This document shows positions 54,000 to 63,746 of a stretch of DNA of 64,000 bases, one piece after another (the first letter of the stretch is position 1; each line of letters starts with the position of its first letter). The stretch spans positions 620,001 through 684,000 of the forward strand of contig NZ_JAVRHL010000002.1 in the NCBI RefSeq assembly GCF_031846565.1, read 5' to 3'. The DNA comes from Tropicimonas_B omnivorans. GTDB lineage: Bacteria; Pseudomonadota; Alphaproteobacteria; Rhodobacterales; Rhodobacteraceae. A model generated the notes under the pieces. That model saw only the letters and a list, made by a program, of their open reading frames with translations, ran no database searches and was not told the DNA's origin. Position numbers and translations under genes: made by a program.

Positions 54000-55043
54000 T
54001 CAGTCCACCACGCGCCAGTGGACGGGCCGGCCGGGATCGAAGACGGTCACGTCCTCGCCGCCCTCGACCGAGACGGGCGCGGGGACGTCCTGCGGATCGC
54101 CCTTGGCGAGGGTGATCTCGCCCTTGTTCGGCGTCAGCCCGTAGAAGGCCGCGCCGTTGAAGGACGTGAAGTCCTCCAGCGCGTCCAGCTTGCCGGCCTC
54201 GTCGAAGACTTCGGCGAGGCACGCCATCGCGTTCGGCGCGGTGAAGATGCCGGCACAGCCGCAGGCACTTTCCTTGGCGTGGGTCGGATGCGGCGCGCTG
54301 TCCGTGCCGAGAAAGACGTGGGGATTGGCCGAGGTGACCAGCTCCACGAGGGATTCGCGATGCACTTCGCGCTTGGCGACGGGGAGGCAGTAGTAATGCG
54401 GACGGATGCCGCCGACGAGCATGTGGTTGCGGTTGATCATCAGGTGATGGACCGTGACCGTCGCCGCCAGATCGCCCTGGCTCTCGGCGAGATAGGCGCA
54501 GGCGTTGGCGGTGGTGATATGCTCCATGACCACGCGCAGGCCGGGCGTGCGGCGCCGGATCGGCTCCAGCACCCGGTCGATGAACGCGGCTTCGCGGTCG
54601 AAGATGTCGATCTTCGGATCGGTCACCTCGCCGTGCATGCACAAGGGGATGCCCGCCTCGGCCATTGCCTCCAGAACCCCCTGGACCTTCGTGAAGTCCT
54701 TCACGCCGGACGCCGAATTGGTCGTGGCGCCGGCAGGATAGAGCTTCACCGCGGTGATCTCGCCGCGCTTGTGAGCCGAGACGACATCCGCCGCGTCCGT
54801 CTCCTCGGTCAGGTACAGTGTCATCAGCGGCGTGAAGTCCGCGCCTTCCGGCAGCGCCGCCATGATCCGACCCCGATAGGCTGCCGCATCCGCCGCCGTC
54901 ACCACGGGCGGGACGAGGTTCGGCATGATGATGGCGCGGGCGAAGTGCCGGGCCGTCTCGGGCAGCACCGCCTTCAGCATGGCGCCGTCCCTGAGATGGA
55001 GGTGGAAGTCGTCGGGGCGGGCGATGCGGATGATGTCTGGCAT
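54000..55043 (-). CDS. pyrC: Dihydroorotase (class II, PyrC type)
   Basis: 347-residue amidohydrolase closing carbamoyl aspartate to dihydroorotate. Zinc ligands: DDFHLHLRDGAML (HxH near residues 13-15), carboxylated Lys in TAVKLYPAGATTNS, then LCMHGEVTD and VVMEHITTANAC (His), and FLGTDSAPH (Asp). The length and motifs match the E. coli-type class II enzyme. Divergent from ureD with a 103-base shared region. Confidence 0.95.
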   Translation of the reverse strand: MPDIIRIARPDDFHLHLRDGAMLKAVLPETARHFARAIIMPNLVPPVVTAADAAAYRGRIMAALPEGADFTPLMTLYLTEETDAADVVSAHKRGEITAVKLYPAGATTNSASGVKDFTKVQGVLEAMAEAGIPLCMHGEVTDPKIDIFDREAAFIDRVLEPIRRRTPGLRVVMEHITTANACAYLAESQGDLAATVTVHHLMINRNHMLVGGIRPHYYCLPVAKREVHRESLVELVTSANPHVFLGTDSAPHPTHAKESACGCAGIFTAPNAMACLAEVFDEAGKLDALEDFTSFNGAAFYGLTPNKGEITLAKGDPQDVPAPVSVEGGEDVTVFDPGRPVHWRVVD

Positions 55044-55146
55044 GGGATCCTGTTAGCCCCGCTCCTCGGGGACGGTCCAGTGAAAAGGGCAATGCCGCAT
55101 TGCAGCATCGCGCGGAGGCCTCTACCATGCGGGGGTGAGGGACGCG

Positions 55147-55998
55147 ATGATGTTGGACGGCAGCCGAGCGACGGGACGATTGCAGCGCGCCGAGGGGCGC
55201 GCGCATGTGGCCTTCGCAGCGGCTCCGGGCGGCGCGCGTCTCACCGGTCTGCACCAGTCGGGCTGCGCCAAGGCGATGCTTCCGCGCAGTCCGGGCAGGG
55301 TGCCCGAGGCGGTGTTTCTGAACACGTCGGGCGGGCTGACGGCCGGGGACCGGCTCACCTTCGCGCTCGATCTCGCAGCCGGAGCGCGCGCCGTCGGCAC
55401 CACGCAGACAGCCGAGCGCGCCTATGCCTCCCTCGAGGGGCCGGCGGCGGATGTGCGAACCGATCTGAGCCTCGCGTCTGGCGCCTCCCTCGACTGGCTG
55501 CCGCAGGAGACGATCCTCTTCGAGCGCGCCGCGATGAACCGGCGCACCCGCGCCGAGCTGGCCCCCGGCGCGCGCCTCCTGATGGTGGAGACGCTGGTCC
55601 TCGGCCGGGCCGCGATGGGGGAGGTGCTGAGAAACGTGCGCCTTCTCGACCGGCGCGAGGTGGTCCGCGGCGGCGTGCCGGTCTGGATCGACCCGGTGGA
55701 GATCGGCGCCGAGGCGCTGGCGCGTGCCGGTGATCCCGCGCTCTTCGGCGGGGACCGCGCCTTTTCCACGGTTGCCCTGATCGCGGATGGCGCCGAGGAT
55801 GGGCTCGGCCCCGCGCGGGACGCGCTCGCCGGGGTCACGGGAGACGGGCAGGGCGTGCGCGCCGTCGCCTCGGCCTGGAACGGACGGCTCGTCGCGCGCC
55901 TCGCGGCGCCGGACGCCTTCCCCCTCCGGCGCGCCTTGCGCAGCCTGTTCGCGACGTTGCGCGGCGGCGCCCCGATGCCCCGCGTCTGGCAGGATTGA
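55147..55998 (+). CDS. ureD: Urease accessory protein UreD
   Basis: 283-residue accessory protein that, with UreF and UreG, binds apo-urease and delivers nickel. Family blocks: LHQSGCAKAMLPR, AVFLNTSGGLTAGDRL, GTTQTAERAYASL, DWLPQETILFERAAMNRRT and GEVLRNVRLLDRREV. The start at the ATG pair (55147) follows GAGGGAC; a GTG at 55135 is also open. It heads the plus-strand half of a split urease locus; ureA starts 17 bases later. Confidence 0.94.
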   Translation: MMLDGSRATGRLQRAEGRAHVAFAAAPGGARLTGLHQSGCAKAMLPRSPGRVPEAVFLNTSGGLTAGDRLTFALDLAAGARAVGTTQTAERAYASLEGPAADVRTDLSLASGASLDWLPQETILFERAAMNRRTRAELAPGARLLMVETLVLGRAAMGEVLRNVRLLDRREVVRGGVPVWIDPVEIGAEALARAGDPALFGGDRAFSTVALIADGAEDGLGPARDALAGVTGDGQGVRAVASAWNGRLVARLAAPDAFPLRRALRSLFATLRGGAPMPRVWQD

Positions 55999-56015
55999 AC
56001 GATGGAAGGACGGAC

Positions 56016-56318
56016 ATGAACCTGAGCCCCCGTGAGAAGGACAAGCTGCTGATCAGCGTCGCCGCGATGGTCGCGCGCGGGCGGCTGGAGCGCGGCGTGA
56101 AGCTGAACCACCCCGAAGCCATCGCGCTGATCACCGATTACGTCGTCGAAGGCGCGCGGGACGGCCGCTCCGTCGCCGATCTGATGGAGGCGGGCGCCGG
56201 TGTCGTCAGCGCCGATCAGTGCATGGACGGGATCCCGGAGATGATCCACGACGTTCAGGTGGAAGCGACCTTCCCGGACGGCACCAAGCTCGTGACCGTC
56301 CATCACCCGATCCGGTAG
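56016..56318 (+). CDS. ureA: Urease subunit gamma
   Basis: 100-residue smallest structural subunit. It starts MNLSPREKDKLLIS and holds RGVKLNHPEAIALITDYVVEGARDG (two parts) and ends MIHDVQVEATFPDGTKLVTVH, all family marks. A GGAAGGA site precedes the ATG. The stop is one base before an HD hydrolase gene that separates it from ureB, which usually follows directly. Confidence 0.96.
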   Translation: MNLSPREKDKLLISVAAMVARGRLERGVKLNHPEAIALITDYVVEGARDGRSVADLMEAGAGVVSADQCMDGIPEMIHDVQVEATFPDGTKLVTVHHPIR

Positions 56319-56319
56319 C

Positions 56320-56895
56320 ATGACAGACCAGACCACCCTCCAGCGCCTGACCCTCGCCTACGTGATCGCGGCCGAAACCCATTCGGGCCAGCGGCGCAAA
56401 GGCTCAGACGTCACGCCCTACATCAATCACCCCGCCGAGGTCGCGCGGCTCGTCTCCGAGCACGGAACGCCGGACGAGGTCATCGCCGCCGTGCTGCACG
56501 ACACCGTCGAGGATGGCGACGTCACCCTCGGCGACATCCGCCGCGACTTCGGCGAGGCGGTGGCGGACATCGTGAAGGCGCTGACCAATCCGCCGGAATG
56601 GGACGGTCTCTCGCGTGCAGAGATGAAGGACCGCCAGGCCGAGCACATGTCCGATTCGACGCTGCCCGTGAAACGCGTGAAGATCGCCGACCAGACGTCG
56701 AACGTGCGTGATTTCTTTCGCAATCCGGGCGCGTGGGACGAGGCCTCCGCCCGGGAGTACATCGACGGGGCGGAGCGCGTCGTCGATGCCTGCCGCGGAA
56801 CCGACGCGCTTCTGGAGCACCTCTTCGACCATGCCGTCGCAGAAGCGCGCAAGGCAAACGGGCTGACCGCCCCCCGCTCAGGAGAAAACGCATGA
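56320..56895 (+). CDS. HD-domain (p)ppGpp hydrolase-like protein (MESH1/SpoT-type)
   Basis: 191-residue phosphohydrolase. The metal ligands of the SpoT/MESH1 hydrolase fold are in order: His37 (YINHPAEVARL), His60-Asp61 (AAVLHDTVEDGDVT) and Asp124 (VKIADQTSNVRD), with the region 2 RRKGSDVTPY in place. There is no synthetase, TGS or ACT domain, so it is a stand-alone hydrolase. It is wedged between ureA and ureB and overlaps ureB by four bases. Substrate may be (p)ppGpp, NADPH or another nucleotide; this is inference. Confidence 0.87.
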   Translation: MTDQTTLQRLTLAYVIAAETHSGQRRKGSDVTPYINHPAEVARLVSEHGTPDEVIAAVLHDTVEDGDVTLGDIRRDFGEAVADIVKALTNPPEWDGLSRAEMKDRQAEHMSDSTLPVKRVKIADQTSNVRDFFRNPGAWDEASAREYIDGAERVVDACRGTDALLEHLFDHAVAEARKANGLTAPRSGENA

Positions 56896-57197
56896 TACCC
56901 GGAGAAATCATCGTCGCGGCAGGAGATATCGTGTTGAACGACGGTGCCGAACAGACGGTGCTTCTGGTGGCCAATGCCGGAGATCGACCGGTCCAGGTCG
57001 GAAGCCACTACCACTTTGCCGAGACCAATGCCGCCCTCGAGTTCGACCGCGCCGCGGCGCGCGGCCAGCGGCTCGACATCGCTGCCGGGACCGCGGTGCG
57101 CTTCGAGCCGGGACAGACCCGCGAAGTGCGCCTCGTTCCCTATGGCGGGGCAAGGCGGGTCGTAGGTTTCAACGCCGAGGTGATGGGCGATCTCTGA
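56892..57197 (+). CDS. ureB: Urease subunit beta
   Basis: 101-residue structural subunit. It begins MIPGEIIVAAGDIVLN and has VANAGDRPVQVGSHYHFAETN, LEFDRAAARGQRLDI and the end GFNAEVMGDL. The start overlaps the HD gene's stop (ATGA). ureC is not next; it is 4.6 kb away on the other strand, so the three structural subunits cannot be on one message. Confidence 0.96.
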   Translation: MIPGEIIVAAGDIVLNDGAEQTVLLVANAGDRPVQVGSHYHFAETNAALEFDRAAARGQRLDIAAGTAVRFEPGQTREVRLVPYGGARRVVGFNAEVMGDL

Positions 57198-57243
57198 GGG
57201 TCGCCCGCGCCATTTCACGCCCGCATCCGAAAGGGACGAAGAG

Positions 57244-57822
57244 ATGATGACACCGATGGACTTCTGGCGCGCCAACTTCACCATGTGGACGAAGGCGGCT
57301 GAGATGCAGGCCGAGACGATGAAATCCGTCTACGGCGTGACCAGCGGCTGGCAGAGCGCCATGCTCATGCCCGGCCTCTGCGCCATGGCCGCCTACCGCC
57401 CTCTGACGGGTGGCAAGCATGCGACCGAAGTGAAGCCCGCGCCCGCTGGGGACGCGGCACAGGCCCCGCGTGCCCCGGCTGCGCGCAAGACGCCCGCCAC
57501 GGTCAGCTCGGCCGCTTCGGCGCCTGCGCCGCAATCGATCGAGGAGATCTACGAGCGCTCGGTCACGAAGAAGGATGCCAAGCCCGCATCCGCGCCGGGA
57601 AAGGTCGAGGCGCCGAAGGCCGTTCCCGCCAATGCCGGCTCCGGCAAGGACAAGCCCGCGTCCGACTCCGCGGCACCAGTCCGTGCGTCGAACAGCGCCG
57701 CCCCGGCGCGCAAACAGGCCGCGAAACCGGCCGCTTCGCGCAGTCCCCGCAGAAACACCGCCAAGCGCCAGCCGGCGAAGGCGGGCAACCGCACCACGCC
57801 CCGCTCCGGCGGCGAATCCTGA
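57244..57822 (+). CDS. Phasin-like helical protein with an Ala/Lys/Pro-rich tail
   Basis: 192 residues. The first ~60 (MDFWRANFTMWTKAAEMQAE, TMKSVYGVTSGWQSAML) look like an amphipathic, granule-associated N-terminus similar to phasin or related proteins. The rest is low-complexity AAKP/SAAPA-type sequence with many Lys and Arg, probably disordered and able to bind nucleic acid or polymer. It sits 46 bases after ureB within the urease plus-strand unit. No recognised enzyme domain; identity tentative. Confidence 0.6.
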   Translation: MMTPMDFWRANFTMWTKAAEMQAETMKSVYGVTSGWQSAMLMPGLCAMAAYRPLTGGKHATEVKPAPAGDAAQAPRAPAARKTPATVSSAASAPAPQSIEEIYERSVTKKDAKPASAPGKVEAPKAVPANAGSGKDKPASDSAAPVRASNSAAPARKQAAKPAASRSPRRNTAKRQPAKAGNRTTPRSGGES

Positions 57823-57857
57823 CATCCGGCCGATCCGGCCACGGGAGATAGAAGAAC

Positions 57858-58172
57858 GTGCCACGCAATCCGGCCCCGTGGGAGCTTGCCACCCACATCT
57901 GTTCGGCCTGGGCGCAGTCGATGCTGCTCGCCCAGGAGGCTCAGATGGTAATCGCCTACCGGACCCTCGGCGCCGCCGGCCTCTGGCCCGTCACCGCCGG
58001 CGAGAACAGTCGCATGGTCAGCGAGAAGGGACCTGCCTTCACCGCCTCCGCCATGGCCGCCTCGATGGCCGCGATGACCGGCAAGCGCCCGGACGAGATC
58101 ATGACGGCCGCCATCCGGCCCCTGCGCAAGGAAACGAGCCGCAACGCGAAACGACTATCAGGGGGACGCTGA
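57858..58172 (+). CDS. Antifreeze-like/phasin-related small helical protein
   Basis: 104 residues starting at a GTG with a GGGAG site. The sequence AQSMLLAQEAQMVIAYRTLG, AGLWPVTAGENSRMVSEKGPAF and SMAAMTGKRPDEIMTAAI recalls a Rhodobacterales group annotated as 'antifreeze protein' by loose similarity; the real function is unknown. The first half resembles the preceding gene's N-terminus in style. It is cytoplasmic by appearance and lies in the urease plus-strand unit. Confidence 0.7.
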   Translation: MPRNPAPWELATHICSAWAQSMLLAQEAQMVIAYRTLGAAGLWPVTAGENSRMVSEKGPAFTASAMAASMAAMTGKRPDEIMTAAIRPLRKETSRNAKRLSGGR

Positions 58173-58176
58173 CAAC

Positions 58177-58668
58177 ATGCCGATGACGCTCGAGGGATCC
58201 TGCCGCTGCGGCGCCGTGCACTTCACGGTCCAGAGTCACACACCGGTGCCCTACCAGCTCTGCTACTGCTCCATCTGCCGAAAGACGGGCGGAGGCGGTG
58301 GTTCTGCGATCAATCTGGGCGGGATCGCAAAGACGCTGACCGTGTCCGGTGAAGCCGCGATCGGCAGGTTCAGTGCCGAGATCGAGCGCGGCGGTATCTG
58401 CAAGACCTCTTCGGGCGAACGCAGTTTCTGCACCGGCTGCGGCGCCGCCCTCTGGGTTTACGATCCGGACTGGCCGGACCTGATCCATCCCTTCGCCAGC
58501 GCCATCGACACGGACCTTCCCGCCGCGCCTGAGCGCGTCCACATCCTGCTTGCGGACAAGGCGTCCTGGGCCCAGGTGCCGGATGGCCCGGCAGAGGTTC
58601 ATTTCGAGGGCTATCCGGACGAGAGCCTGGAGGATTGGCACAAGGCACGGGGGCTGTGGGTGGCGTGA
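58177..58668 (+). CDS. GFA (glutathione-dependent formaldehyde-activating) family protein
   Basis: 163-residue zinc-binding protein: CRCGAVHF (residues 9-16), CYCSICRKTGG, and FCTGCGAALWVY supply the Cys ligands of a Mss4-like fold. Family members include the formaldehyde-glutathione enzyme Gfa, but many are uncharacterised. It starts four bases after the previous stop and its own stop overlaps the next gene (GTGA). Its role within the urease unit is unclear. Confidence 0.9.
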   Translation: MPMTLEGSCRCGAVHFTVQSHTPVPYQLCYCSICRKTGGGGGSAINLGGIAKTLTVSGEAAIGRFSAEIERGGICKTSSGERSFCTGCGAALWVYDPDWPDLIHPFASAIDTDLPAAPERVHILLADKASWAQVPDGPAEVHFEGYPDESLEDWHKARGLWVA

Positions 58669-59105
58669 GGACGGTGCGGCTCACGCACGATTACGATGCA
58701 CCGCCGGACAGGCTCTGGCGCCTCGTCACAGATTACAGCTCGCTCGCGCGATCCTGCGACGGTCTCCTCAGCTTTTCCGGCCTGCCGGACGGCCGCGTCC
58801 GCGAAGGCCAGGAGATCGACGTTCGGGTTCGGCTCTTCGGCCGTTTCCCCCCGCAGCCCTATACCATGCGCGTCATCGCTTGCGACGACGATGCCATGAC
58901 CTGCCTGTCGGAGGAAAAGGGGATGGGCGTGCGCCGCTGGCGCCACGCCTTTGCCGTCACGCCGCTCGGGTCCGGTTCCCGCCTGTCCGAGGAGATCGAG
59001 ATCGACGCCGGCCCCCTGACCGCCCTTTACGCGGCCTGGGCCCGGATCCTCTATTCCCGCCGCCACCCAAGGCGCGTGGAGATGCTGGAACGCCAAGCGG
59101 TCTGA
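58665..59105 (+). CDS. SRPBCC family protein
   Basis: 146 residues with the START/Bet v1-like fold: VRLTHDYDAPPDRLWRLVTDY at the start, GQEIDVRVRLFGRFPPQPYTM in the strands and a C-terminal helix (LYAAWARILYSRRHPRRVEML). It starts at a GTG overlapping the GFA stop. Such folds bind hydrophobic ligands or modify small molecules. It is the last plus-strand gene before the convergent ureG. Confidence 0.87.
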   Translation: MRTVRLTHDYDAPPDRLWRLVTDYSSLARSCDGLLSFSGLPDGRVREGQEIDVRVRLFGRFPPQPYTMRVIACDDDAMTCLSEEKGMGVRRWRHAFAVTPLGSGSRLSEEIEIDAGPLTALYAAWARILYSRRHPRRVEMLERQAV

Positions 59106-59171
59106 CCGGCGGGCCGTTCGCCTCCTCCGACACCTCCCAGGGATGGGCGCCGGGGACCGGACGTGATGCCC

Positions 59172-59783
59172 CTAGAAGCCGCCCTCGCGCATCACGAACG
59201 CCGCGATCTCCTCGATCCCGTCGCCGGATGCGAGAGACGCGAGGACATAGGGCCGACCATTCCGTGCCGCCTCGGTGTCACTGCGCAGAAGGTCCACATC
59301 CACGCCGACATGGGGCGCAAGGTCGGTCTTGTTCACCACAAGCAGGTCGGATTTCGTGACGCCCGGGCCCTTCTTGCGGGGGATGTCCTGCCCGGCGGCG
59401 GTGTCGATCACGTAGATCGTCAGATCCGCAAGCTCCGGCGAGAAGGTAGCCGCGAGATTGTCTCCACCCGATTCGATGAGGACGAGGTCGAGATCCGGGA
59501 TCGCCCGGCGCAGGTCGGCGATGGCGGCGAGGTTGATCGACGCATCCTCACGGATAGCCGTGTGCGGGCAACCGCCGGTCTCGACGCCGCGGATGCGCTC
59601 CGACGGAAGGGCCTGCGCGCGGACGAGGGCATCGGCATCCTCGCGGGTGTAGATGTCGTTCGTCACCACGGCCATGGAGAGCCGGCCCGAGAGCTCGCGG
59701 CACAGCTTCTCGGTCAGGGTCGTCTTTCCGGAGCCGACGGGACCGCCGATGCCGACGCGGAGAGGGCCGTTGGGGCTTGCCAT
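59172..59783 (-). CDS. ureG: Urease accessory GTPase UreG
   Basis: 203-residue SIMIBI GTPase that drives nickel transfer. P-loop GGPVGSGKTTL (about residues 13-23), VVTNDIYTREDA, the nickel-binding CPH in GVETGGCPHTAIREDAS, LIESGGDNLAATF (Switch/Walker B) and VNKTDLAPHVG. It lies 14 bases after ureF and is the last of the minus-strand urease genes. Confidence 0.96.
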   Translation of the reverse strand: MASPNGPLRVGIGGPVGSGKTTLTEKLCRELSGRLSMAVVTNDIYTREDADALVRAQALPSERIRGVETGGCPHTAIREDASINLAAIADLRRAIPDLDLVLIESGGDNLAATFSPELADLTIYVIDTAAGQDIPRKKGPGVTKSDLLVVNKTDLAPHVGVDVDLLRSDTEAARNGRPYVLASLASGDGIEEIAAFVMREGGF

Positions 59784-59797
59784 GGGAGGGGGGTCCT

Positions 59798-60445
59798 TCA
59801 GGTCAGGAAGAGGCGGGGTTGCAATGTCTCGTGCGCCGCCGAGGCAAGATCGGCGCCAAAGGCGGCGCTGCCGATGGCGGTGGGGTCGGTTCCGGGCGCG
59901 GCAGCCGCGATGGCGAGGATGGTGCCGTGAAGCCGTGCGATCACCCGCTGTCCCTCGGTTTGTCCAAGGGGGACGAGGCGGATGGCCGCTGAGACGAGGG
60001 TTCCTGCGAAGGCCTGCAGATAAAGCGCCGCAACCTCCTGCGCGTCGGCGCCCAGCCGTGCGGCGGCAGCGCCGAGGGCAACGGGAAGGGGGGCGGCGAA
60101 AGAGTCGACGCCCGTGGCGCCGGTGACGGTCCTGGCGAAGGCCTCCCCCTGCTCATCGGTCTCCTTCAGTCGCTCGGCGCTGGGCGCGAGGGCACGGGCG
60201 AGGGCGGACAGGCCGGCCAGGTCCGCGCCCGGCGCCATTGCCGCGCACAGAAGCGCCGCGTCCTGACGCCCGGATCCGAACCGAAGCACCCCGTCCAGCC
60301 AGAGCTCCAGATCGGCGGCCGAGCCGACAGCGCCCTCCGCGACGGCCGTCTCCAGCCCGGAGGAATAGGCGAATGCGCCGATGGGAAAGGCGGGAGACAG
60401 CCACTGGACGAGGCTGAGCCGCGCCCTCAGCGCATCAATCTTCAT
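59798..60445 (-). CDS. ureF: Urease accessory protein UreF
   Basis: 215-residue all-helical accessory protein linking UreD and UreG. Blocks: VQWLSPAFPIGAFAYSSGLE near the start, VLRFGSGRQDAALL, VALGAAAARLG and YLQAFAGTLVSAAIRLVPLGQTEGQRV. The ATG at 60445 is inside the yrhK-like gene (11-base overlap), so translation is coupled. Longer upstream frames are not supported by family similarity. Confidence 0.94.
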   Translation of the reverse strand: MKIDALRARLSLVQWLSPAFPIGAFAYSSGLETAVAEGAVGSAADLELWLDGVLRFGSGRQDAALLCAAMAPGADLAGLSALARALAPSAERLKETDEQGEAFARTVTGATGVDSFAAPLPVALGAAAARLGADAQEVAALYLQAFAGTLVSAAIRLVPLGQTEGQRVIARLHGTILAIAAAAPGTDPTAIGSAAFGADLASAAHETLQPRLFLT

Positions 60446-60716
60446 AGCGCTCGGCGAGATCTTCCCTGTCGCCGATTCGAAGATAATGCAGCTCCCGCGC
60501 GACGCGGATCGTCGGTTTGGCGGCGAAGAGGAGGGATCCGATGAGGAACAGCCACGTTCCGGCCGTCTGCCAGCTCTCGAAGAAGAACATGACGGACCCG
60601 ATGACGAAGGACACCGCTGCGCCGAAATCCACGAACGTGTAGGCCAGCTCGTACCGGGCATAGACGCGCTTGTGCTTGTGGCTGCGCTTGCGCTGATCGG
60701 GATTGAAGAGCTTCAT
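60435..60716 (-). CDS. YrhK-like membrane protein
   Basis: 93-residue protein with two hydrophobic helices (FVDFGAAVSFVIGSVMFFF and TWLFLIGSLLFAAKP). The pattern WQTAGTWLFLIGSLLFAAKPTIR-like and RVARELHYLRI matches the YrhK family of unknown role. It overlaps both ureE (four bases) and ureF (eleven bases), so it is made together with the accessory proteins. A nickel or urea transport link is possible but not shown. Confidence 0.8.
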   Translation of the reverse strand: MKLFNPDQRKRSHKHKRVYARYELAYTFVDFGAAVSFVIGSVMFFFESWQTAGTWLFLIGSLLFAAKPTIRVARELHYLRIGDREDLAERYED

Positions 60717-61288
60717 GAGCGCGGATCGTGGTCGTGCGCATGCCCGTGCGAGTGATCATGCGCGTGTGCATGATCGTGGTCGCCGGAATGGCCATGGTCG
60801 TGGCCCATCGTCCGACCGTGCCCGTAGGCGCCGCCCTCGGGGCGGAACGGACCGGTGATCTCGGTCACGTCGGCGCCGAGCTGGCGGAGCATGGCGGCCA
60901 GGACATGGTCGTGCCGAATGAGGAGGTGTCCGTCGCCGATCTGGCAGGGCGCGTGGCGATTGCCGATGTGCCATGCGAGGCGGGGCAGGTCGCCCTGGAT
61001 CTCGAGAAGCGTCTCGGGCGCGGCCCTGACGCCGATGCGACCGCCATGCTCCAGCTCGAGCGAATCGCCCTCCTCGAGGGAGGTCACCGCTTCGAGATCG
61101 ACGAAGATCGCGGCGCCGCTGTCGGTCACGAGGCGCTTCCGGCGGATCATGCGGCCATCGTAATCGAGGGTCACTGTGTCGGCGGCGCCGTCTGCGGTGC
61201 CCCTTGATACGGAAACGGCCCGGCGCGGTTTCGCGTCGGGGCCGTTCGGTCCGGCCTCTGCGGCCGTTTTATCGTCCATCTGCGTCAT
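60713..61288 (-). CDS. ureE: Urease accessory metallochaperone UreE
   Basis: 191-residue nickel chaperone. The core has DSGAAIFVDLEAVTSLEEGD (N-terminal peptide-binding domain), AWHIGNRHAPCQI and LIRHDHVLAAMLRQLGADV (metal-binding domain, His). The C-terminal tail holds 13 His residues within about 35 (HDHGHSGDHDHAHAHDHSHG pattern), as in Klebsiella UreE, which binds several nickel ions. The first ~40 residues form an unusual leader (MTQMDDKTAAEAGPNGPD) of no known role. It overlaps the YrhK gene. Confidence 0.94.
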   Translation of the reverse strand: MTQMDDKTAAEAGPNGPDAKPRRAVSVSRGTADGAADTVTLDYDGRMIRRKRLVTDSGAAIFVDLEAVTSLEEGDSLELEHGGRIGVRAAPETLLEIQGDLPRLAWHIGNRHAPCQIGDGHLLIRHDHVLAAMLRQLGADVTEITGPFRPEGGAYGHGRTMGHDHGHSGDHDHAHAHDHSHGHAHDHDPRS

Positions 61289-61353
61289 CAGGTCAGGTTA
61301 GCTGCCCTGCCGGGGCCCGCAAGGGCCATGCTGCATCCTGACGTCGCGGCTGT

Positions 61354-61581
61354 TCAGTAGAGCATGTCGCGGAAGACGTAACGCACGATGTCGTCGCGGG
61401 TCAGGCCACGCTTGGCAAGCTGGGCGTCCGTCATGTTCTGCAGTTCCTGCACGCGGCGGAGGCGGGCATTGCTCTCGCCGATCGACACGAGGAAGCGGCC
61501 GAAGGCGCGGAAGGGGGCCGCGATGGCGCTGCCAAGGTTGCTGGCGTGGTCGTTGCTGTGGGTGCCGGTGATGAAGGCCAT
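61354..61581 (-). CDS. DUF1127 domain small protein
   Basis: 75 residues. The C-terminal half has the DUF1127 pattern (LRRVQELQNMTDAQLAKRGL, TRDDIVRYVFRDMLY). These short proteins occur in many alphaproteobacterial genomes, some affecting RNA or phosphate handling. It lies in the gap between ureC and ureE, with 261 bases before it that probably hold its own promoter, and it splits the urease minus-strand unit. Confidence 0.88.
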   Translation of the reverse strand: MAFITGTHSNDHASNLGSAIAAPFRAFGRFLVSIGESNARLRRVQELQNMTDAQLAKRGLTRDDIVRYVFRDMLY

Positions 61582-61842
61582 GATATCGTTCCTGCTCTCG
61601 AATGTCGTTCGCTGCTGTTGAGGTGAAGTTATGCCGCAGCGCGGAAGACGACCACCGACAAGGCTGAAGACCCGCGTTGCACGAGGCTCATGGCAAGGTC
61701 ATGCATGCTGACCAATATAGGGTTGCGTGAGGTGCATGGCGCAGGAAAACAAGGGCCCCGAGCGAGCGGCCGGTCCCGGCGGCGAAAGAGCGGCGCCGGA
61801 ACGCCCCAGGACCGGCGCATGGCTGCACCTGCAGCATGACCC

Positions 61843-63552
<1,710 letters not shown>

Positions 63553-63649
63553 GGGGGAGGGCCTCATGGGGATCGTTTGCGCCAGTGGACGCGATCGGGG
63601 CCCGACGGGTCAAGCGCCGCGCCGCGGCACGGACGCCCCGCCCATGGCC

Positions 63650-63702
63650 GATCGGGCCTCGGGCGGAGATATTGCGGCGGAAAGATGAAAATGGAGGCGC
63701 GC
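63650..63702 (-). promoter_or_regulatory. Possible intergenic repeat or control element before ureC
   Basis: The 194 bases between ureC and the next minus-strand gene hold a stretch with GGAGATATTGCGGCGGAAAG and GATGAAAATGG, less GC-rich than its surroundings, which recalls short intergenic sequences seen repeatedly in Rhodobacteraceae genomes. It may be a leftover repeat, a terminator of the upstream gene or part of the ureC promoter. No second copy is in this window. Confidence 0.3.
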
Positions 63703-63746
63703 TTCGGTCCCCGGCCGCAGGGCAGCGCCGGGAGAGTGCCGCGGGC

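Noticed and set aside
61629..61820. A 63-residue frame (minus strand) in the ureC-DUF1127 gap
   Set aside because: No ribosome-binding site or recognisable sequence; Arg-rich composition typical of chance frames in GC-rich DNA.
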